From positions 1-64,000 of the forward strand of contig JAJBUG010000001.1 in NCBI GenBank assembly GCA_020860515.1: a stretch of 64,000 bases of DNA, read 5' to 3'. Positions 59,945 through 64,000 of this stretch are shown here, piece after piece. How positions within the stretch are numbered: position 1 is the stretch's first letter; every line of letters starts with the position of its first letter. A model generated the notes under the pieces. That model had not been told where the DNA came from. It ran no database searches and saw only the letters and a list, made by a program, of their open reading frames with translations. Made by a program: the position numbers and the translations under genes. Origin of the DNA: Bacteroidales bacterium (lineage in GTDB: Bacteria > Bacteroidota > Bacteroidia > Bacteroidales > Muribaculaceae).

Positions 59945-62281
59945 ATGAAAAAAAGTATTTTATGGACTTCGTTAGCAATGTTGCTTGCCAGCTGTGCTGG
60001 AAGCAATAGCAACTCTAACGGGGGGCCAGCCATTCCGCCTGACAAGGATGTGGAGGCAAAGGTGAATGAGGTAATCGGAAAGCTCACCCTCGAAGAGAAA
60101 ATAGGGCAGATGACCCAGATTTCGCTTGATGTGATGGGCAGAATGGACAGCACTGGCAAATTCACTTTCTACGATGGAGTGTTGGAGCGCCTTATTGACC
60201 AATACAAAGTGGGGTCGTTCCTGAATGTGCCTGGTTCGTCAGTGACCCCCGAGGTATGGTACAGCATTATCGAGCCTATTCAGACTCGCTCAATAGAGGT
60301 AATTGGGGTGCCAACTGTCTATGGCCTTGACCAAAATCATGGTGCTACTTACTCGACTGGTGCTACCTTCTTCCCGCAGAATCTTTCGGTAGCGGCGTCA
60401 TTCAATACTGAGATAGCCCGAGTGGCTGGGGAAATTTGCGCTTATGAAACCCGTGCGTGTGACTGTCCTTGGACTTTCTCTCCCACTCTCGATTTGGGCC
60501 GCGACCCTCGATGGCCTCGAATTTATGAGGATTATGGCGAGGATCCTCTGGTCAACGCAATGATGGGCGCGGCTGCAGTGCGCGGCTTCCAAGGAGATAA
60601 TCCAAATAAGATTGATGAGAAGCATATTGCAGTATGCGTGAAACATTATATGGGTTATGGAGTGCCTTTCTCAGGCAAGGACCGCACACCCGCTTATATA
60701 TCAAATCAAGATTTGCGTGAAAAGCATTTCGCACCTTACTTGGCAGCTCTTAAGGCTGGAGCATTGTCGGTGATGGTAAACTCCTCGAGCATCAATGGTG
60801 TGCCTGTCCATTCTAACGCTGAATTGCTTACCCAATGGCTTAAGGTTGACCTTGGCTGGGATGGAATGATTGTAACCGACTGGGCCGATATTGATAATCT
60901 GTGGCGTCGTGAAAAAATTGCTGTGGATAAGAAAGATGCAATATGCAAGGCTATCAATGCAGGCATTGATATGACGATGGATCCATACAGCACCGACTTC
61001 TGTGACCTGTTGAAAGAATTGGTAGATGAAGGCAAGGTAAGCATGGATCGCATCAATGATGCTGCTGCTCGAGTAATCCGCATGAAAGTGCGTCTGGGTC
61101 TTTTTGACGAACCCAATACAAAGTGGACTGACTATCCAGATTTCGGCTGTGAAGCCTATGCTAAGACTGCCCTGGAGGGAGCGGAGGAATGTATCGTGCT
61201 TCTAAAGAACAACAATAATGTGCTTCCTATTGCACAGGGAAAGAAGATACTTGTCACTGGTCCTAATGGCAATTCAATGCGCAGCCTCAATGGGGGATGG
61301 AGCTATACTTGGCAAGGTCATCTTACCAATCAATTTGCTTCAGGATACAATACCATTTACAAGGCTCTTGCCAATAAATTTGGTGAAGCTAATGTGAAAT
61401 ATGTGGCTGGTGTGCAGTATAAGGAAGATGGGTCGTGGAAGGATGAGCTCGAACCGGATTTCTCAAGCGCTGTAGCCGCTGCGCGCAGTGCTGATGTGAT
61501 TGTGGCTTGTATTGGTGAGAATTCTTACTGTGAGACTCCTGGCAATCTTACTGACCTTAACATATCCGCCAATCAGGCACAACTGGTGCGCGAGTTGTCC
61601 AAGACTGGCAAACCCATTGTGCTTGTGCTCAACGAGGGCCGTCCGCGCTTGATTGCTCCGATTGAGCCGCTTGCAAGTGCGGTGATTGATGCAATCCTGC
61701 CTGGTAATTATGGTGGCGATGCTTTGGCAAATCTCATAAGTGGAGACGCCAACTTCAGCGCGAAGCTGCCCTTTACCTATCCCAAAGAAATCAATTCGCT
61801 GGTTACTTATGATTATAAGGTGAGCGAAGAGGTGGAGACTATGGAGGGTGCCTATGATTACAATGCTGTGGTAGCTAGTCAGTGGCCCTTCGGATTCGGT
61901 TTGAGCTATACCACCTATGAATATTCAGATCTTCGCCTCAATAAGACAGAATTCTCGCCTGAGGATGACTTGGAATTCATTGTCAAGTTGGCTAATACTG
62001 GCAATGTGGCTGGTAAGGAAGCTGTGTTGCTTTTCTCAAGCGACCTTGTGGCTTCGCAAGTGCCTGATGGGCGCCGTCTGCGTGCTTTCACCAAGATTGA
62101 CCTGAAGCCTGGCGAGAGCAAGGAGGTGAAACTTTCAATTCCTGCTCGCGATCTGGCTTTTGTGGGCAATGATGGCAAGTGGAAGATAGAGGAGGGTGAC
62201 TTCCGATTCCAAATAGGCGACCAGGTGGTGAATGCCCGATGCAATACCACAAAACAATGGACCGAACCAAATATTCACTAA
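59945..62281 (+). CDS. bglX: Glycoside hydrolase family 3 (BglX-like) lipoprotein
   Basis: This 778-residue exported glycosidase is probably a lipoprotein (MKKSILWTSLAMLLASC; Cys17). The GH3 N-terminal barrel carries the likely nucleophile Asp312 in GMIVTDWADI. The alpha/beta sandwich domain (about 410-650) and a C-terminal fibronectin-III-like domain (about 680-770) follow. It would release beta-linked glucose or similar sugars from oligosaccharides at the cell surface or in the periplasm. Specificity cannot be told from sequence. No susC/D genes are nearby. Confidence 0.9.
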   Translation: MKKSILWTSLAMLLASCAGSNSNSNGGPAIPPDKDVEAKVNEVIGKLTLEEKIGQMTQISLDVMGRMDSTGKFTFYDGVLERLIDQYKVGSFLNVPGSSVTPEVWYSIIEPIQTRSIEVIGVPTVYGLDQNHGATYSTGATFFPQNLSVAASFNTEIARVAGEICAYETRACDCPWTFSPTLDLGRDPRWPRIYEDYGEDPLVNAMMGAAAVRGFQGDNPNKIDEKHIAVCVKHYMGYGVPFSGKDRTPAYISNQDLREKHFAPYLAALKAGALSVMVNSSSINGVPVHSNAELLTQWLKVDLGWDGMIVTDWADIDNLWRREKIAVDKKDAICKAINAGIDMTMDPYSTDFCDLLKELVDEGKVSMDRINDAAARVIRMKVRLGLFDEPNTKWTDYPDFGCEAYAKTALEGAEECIVLLKNNNNVLPIAQGKKILVTGPNGNSMRSLNGGWSYTWQGHLTNQFASGYNTIYKALANKFGEANVKYVAGVQYKEDGSWKDELEPDFSSAVAAARSADVIVACIGENSYCETPGNLTDLNISANQAQLVRELSKTGKPIVLVLNEGRPRLIAPIEPLASAVIDAILPGNYGGDALANLISGDANFSAKLPFTYPKEINSLVTYDYKVSEEVETMEGAYDYNAVVASQWPFGFGLSYTTYEYSDLRLNKTEFSPEDDLEFIVKLANTGNVAGKEAVLLFSSDLVASQVPDGRRLRAFTKIDLKPGESKEVKLSIPARDLAFVGNDGKWKIEEGDFRFQIGDQVVNARCNTTKQWTEPNIH

Positions 62282-62296
62282 TAACTGTCAAAACAA

Positions 62297-62572
62297 ATGA
62301 AAGAATTAAAAGAACCGAAACGTCGTGGACGTCGCCCGAAGTCAGCAGTGATCGCTGGGCTCAGCTATGACGAGCAGAAAGCCGCCATCAAGTCAATCAC
62401 CAGCCGCGAAGAGCTGGAGAAGCGCAAAGAAATTTATGGCAAACTGATGGCCGATTGCGATGAGCGACTGAAAGGCTTGGAGGAAGCCGTGCTCAATAAT
62501 CTGCGCCAACAGCGTGAGAAGCTCGATGAACAAATCCGTGAGATTGAGCAGAAAATCAATGCTCCCCAGTAA
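62297..62572 (+). CDS. Small coiled-coil protein with AT-hook-like motif
   Basis: This 91-residue protein has a basic N-terminus with RRGRRPKSA (AT-hook-like: G-R-x-P core) and a heptad-like helical tail (about 35-88; rich in Glu, Lys and Leu). It has no signal peptide, so a DNA-binding or nucleoid role is possible. I do not recognise the family. It lies 15 bases after the glycosidase and ends at a terminator. Confidence 0.55.
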   Translation: MKELKEPKRRGRRPKSAVIAGLSYDEQKAAIKSITSREELEKRKEIYGKLMADCDERLKGLEEAVLNNLRQQREKLDEQIREIEQKINAPQ

Positions 62573-62580
62573 AAAATAAA

Positions 62581-62615
62581 AATGGCTTCGGTGCTGAGCC
62601 GAAGCCATTTTTTTG
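62581..62615 (+). terminator. Terminator after the small coiled-coil gene
   Basis: AATGGCTTCGG (62581-62591) pairs with CCGAAGCCATT (62599-62609), followed by T residues to 62614. Confidence 0.88.
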
Positions 62616-62636
62616 TATTATAAAAAATGTTAAATA

Positions 62637-62668
62637 TTTGGTACATTAAATAAATCTCCGTAATTTTG
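62637..62668 (+). promoter_or_regulatory. ssrA promoter
   Basis: TTTG (62637-62640), a 20-base spacer and TAATTTTG (62661-62668), 45 bases before the mature tmRNA 5' end. Confidence 0.75.
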
Positions 62669-62712
62669 TAATCCCGATAAAGGAAAGAGTTCCTGTTTCA
62701 GTCACATACACC

Positions 62713-63107
62713 GGGGCTGACTGGCTTTGACAGCGTGTAGAAGCGGTGTGTAAGCGTGCAGAGCGATGATGGCTTGCTCTTTAATCTCGACATCAAAAAA
62801 TTTAAATGGCGAAAACAACTACGCTCTCGCTGCTTGATTGAAGTATAGTAGATCAGCTTTATCCCCGCAACAGTTGCGGAGGACGAGACATCGCCCGATT
62901 GTCAACGTTCCGAGACTAATCGATCAGCGGTGCAGCTAAATCGGAAATAGGGGAGGCTTTGCCTCGCGGCCGCCCCGAAGCTCACAGAGGCTAAGGTTGC
63001 GGTTGGTCGTCCCGGCCTGCCGCAGCTCGAAAACCAAGCGGAGACTACGCACGTAGAAAGCCCATTGATTCCGCGTTTGGACGAGGGTTCAAACCCCTCC
63101 AGCTCCA
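62713..63107 (+). ncRNA. ssrA: Transfer-messenger RNA
   Basis: This RNA rescues stalled ribosomes. The 5' end GGGGCTGACTGGCTTTGACA pairs with the 3' end CAGCTCC (63100-63106, one G-T pair), and the T arm GGGTTCAAACCC is at 63085-63096. The tag frame (62805-62837) reads NGENNYALAA then TGA; the resume codon is probably GGC at 62808, giving A-GENNYALAA. The gene does not encode CCA: after the A at 63107 the genome reads CTT, so CCA would need to be added. The four-pseudoknot body lies between. A terminator follows. Confidence 0.95.
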
Positions 63108-63120
63108 CTTTACTCCATCT

Positions 63121-63158
63121 GAGAGCCTGACGAAATGCTCGCCGAGGCTCTCTTTTTT
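63121..63158 (+). terminator. tmRNA terminator
   Basis: GAGAGCCT (63121-63128) pairs with AGGCTCTC (63145-63152) and is followed by six T residues. Confidence 0.88.
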
Positions 63159-63495
63159 ATGCCCTCGCGAGCTCTTTCCTCTTTACAATGCCCAAAAATC
63201 AATGATTTAACTTTTGACTACCCTCGTGAGGGCTACCCAAGAGCGAGACAGGTTTGAAACACGAAATGTCCCACTCGTATATATGCGCCTTGACATAGTG
63301 GAGGCAGTAGTGCTTGAAATTTCCGTAACTTTGTCCTTTGAAATCATGGGGATAGCTTTGGCTAAACTTTTGATTTTCACACTATAAAGTTACGAAATTA
63401 TCCCCATTTTACCAAATTATTTAACACTTATTTATCCCGAACTCAGGTTATGTGTCTCTATAATTGGTATTACGCAGACTGATTGAAAAGTCCCA
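63159..63495. other. Gene-free segment, possibly mobile-element derived
   Basis: No intact gene is visible. On the minus strand a 58-codon frame ends at 63199 and reads in part GQSYGNFKHYCLHYVKAHIY then EWDISCFKPVSL; I recognise no domain, and it has no start codon. Two inverted word pairs occur: AATTTC-GTAACTTT (63317-63332) against AAAGTTACGAAATT, and ATGGGGATA against TATCCCCAT. This could be the edge of an old insertion sequence or a second RNA. Confidence 0.3.
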
Positions 63496-64000
63496 TTATC
63501 GGTCAATCCAACTTTTAATCAGAGAGGCTTTTTCTTTACTTATCACTATCTCGGAATCAATATTACCACGCAGATGCAACACAAGTTTTCCTCCGAAATA
63601 GTTGCTCAATCGCCTTATAGAATCCACATGTACAATATATTGACGGTTGGCACGGAAGAACAGATCAGGATTAAGCTGATTTTCCAACTCATCCATGCTG
63701 ACCGCCACAACTTCTGATTCTCCATTGCGTAGAAACAGCTTTACAATCTTATTTTCTGTAAAGATATAATTTATATCGCTGACACTGACAGCCTTGTATC
63801 CGTCACGATAAGGAATCAGAAAACGCTCACGATATTTATAATTGTTTCGGGCCATTGCATCAATAAGCTCACGTAAACTGCTTTCGGTAGGATAATGAAA
63901 ACTTTTCCTTACCTTGTCAATCGCGTCAGCCAGCTCTTCGCGGTCAATCGGTTTGAGCAAATAGTCAAAACTGTTGAATTTGAATGCTTTTATGGCGTAT
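63496..64000 (-). CDS. LytTR-family response regulator, partial (5' end outside window)
   Basis: The visible 168 codons run off the window edge. At the upstream end, KAFKFNSFDYLLKPIDRE is the end of a response-regulator receiver domain (the conserved Lys-Pro of the KPI motif). After a helical linker, the LytTR DNA-binding domain (about the last 100 residues; RYRDGYKAVSVSDINYIFTE-like opening, then FFRANRQYIVHVDSIRRL) is complete. It would pair with a LytS/YehU-type histidine kinase, likely just beyond the window. A TTG codon at 63960 is not a real start. Confidence 0.9.
   Translation of the reverse strand, partial: YAIKAFKFNSFDYLLKPIDREELADAIDKVRKSFHYPTESSLRELIDAMARNNYKYRERFLIPYRDGYKAVSVSDINYIFTENKIVKLFLRNGESEVVAVSMDELENQLNPDLFFRANRQYIVHVDSIRRLSNYFGGKLVLHLRGNIDSEIVISKEKASLIKSWIDR

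Overview
This window is Bacteroidota chromosome, most likely order Bacteroidales and plausibly Muribaculaceae-like. The evidence is many TAnnTTTG -7 promoter elements, a type III glutamine synthetase, a complete Bat (aerotolerance) operon, a tmRNA with the tag GENNYALAA, an archaeal/eukaryote-type prolyl-tRNA synthetase, and Bacteroidota families such as DUF4293, DUF4924, DUF1599 and DUF1460. Coding density is high and most genes are housekeeping. No integrase, intact transposase, CRISPR array or tRNA gene was found.

Layout. 1-1854: GC-rich repeats, an inositol monophosphatase, a possible 32-residue peptide gene and the glnN leader. 1855-8565: glnN with a PurF-like amidotransferase, converging on clpC. 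8863-18611: gyrA, a TPR lipid/secreted-type protein, a DUF1599 protein, a DoxX/MauE membrane protein, efp, a large TPR protein and a DUF4293 protein. 18797-21931: a biotin-dependent carboxyltransferase (OadA-like) with two biotinyl domains, and a D-2-hydroxyacid dehydrogenase. 21932-22365: a probable structured RNA. 22366-25573: dnaA, a universal stress protein and a small HTH protein. 25799-34149: the eight-gene moxR-DUF58-batABCDE operon. 34358-37270: proS, a small HU protein and a membrane-spanning HU/LysM protein. 37691-40405: ppdK. 40500-41305: remains of a lactate-utilisation locus. 41394-44257: cobU-cobT-cobS-cobC (lower-ligand assembly of B12). 44380-49225: mscL, aroK, alanine dehydrogenase, RNase HI, a Wzi-like outer-membrane protein and a lipoprotein. 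49420-52150: groES-groEL and DUF4924. 52200-57365: pgk, pyrF, prfA, lepA. 57553-62572: eno, a DUF1460 amidase-like protein, a family 3 glycosidase and a small AT-hook-like protein. 62713-63107: tmRNA. 63496-64000: the end of a LytTR response regulator cut by the window edge.

The most interesting items are: (i) the unassigned structured RNA next to dnaA; (ii) a gene pair in which an HU-type DNA-binding domain is tethered through a proline-rich linker and one membrane span to a periplasmic LysM domain; (iii) a lactate locus collapsed by nested deletions into joined pieces of lctP, lutA and lutC; (iv) an OadA-like protein with a duplicated biotinyl domain and a low-complexity insert inside its catalytic barrel; (v) intergenic spacers built from tandem 7-, 8-, 9- or 12-base words, different in each spacer, sometimes filling the whole distance from one stop codon to the next start; and (vi) a GCGGC-type hairpin repeat present near the window start and again in the glnN leader. 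Family names are from recognition of protein motifs, not database searches.
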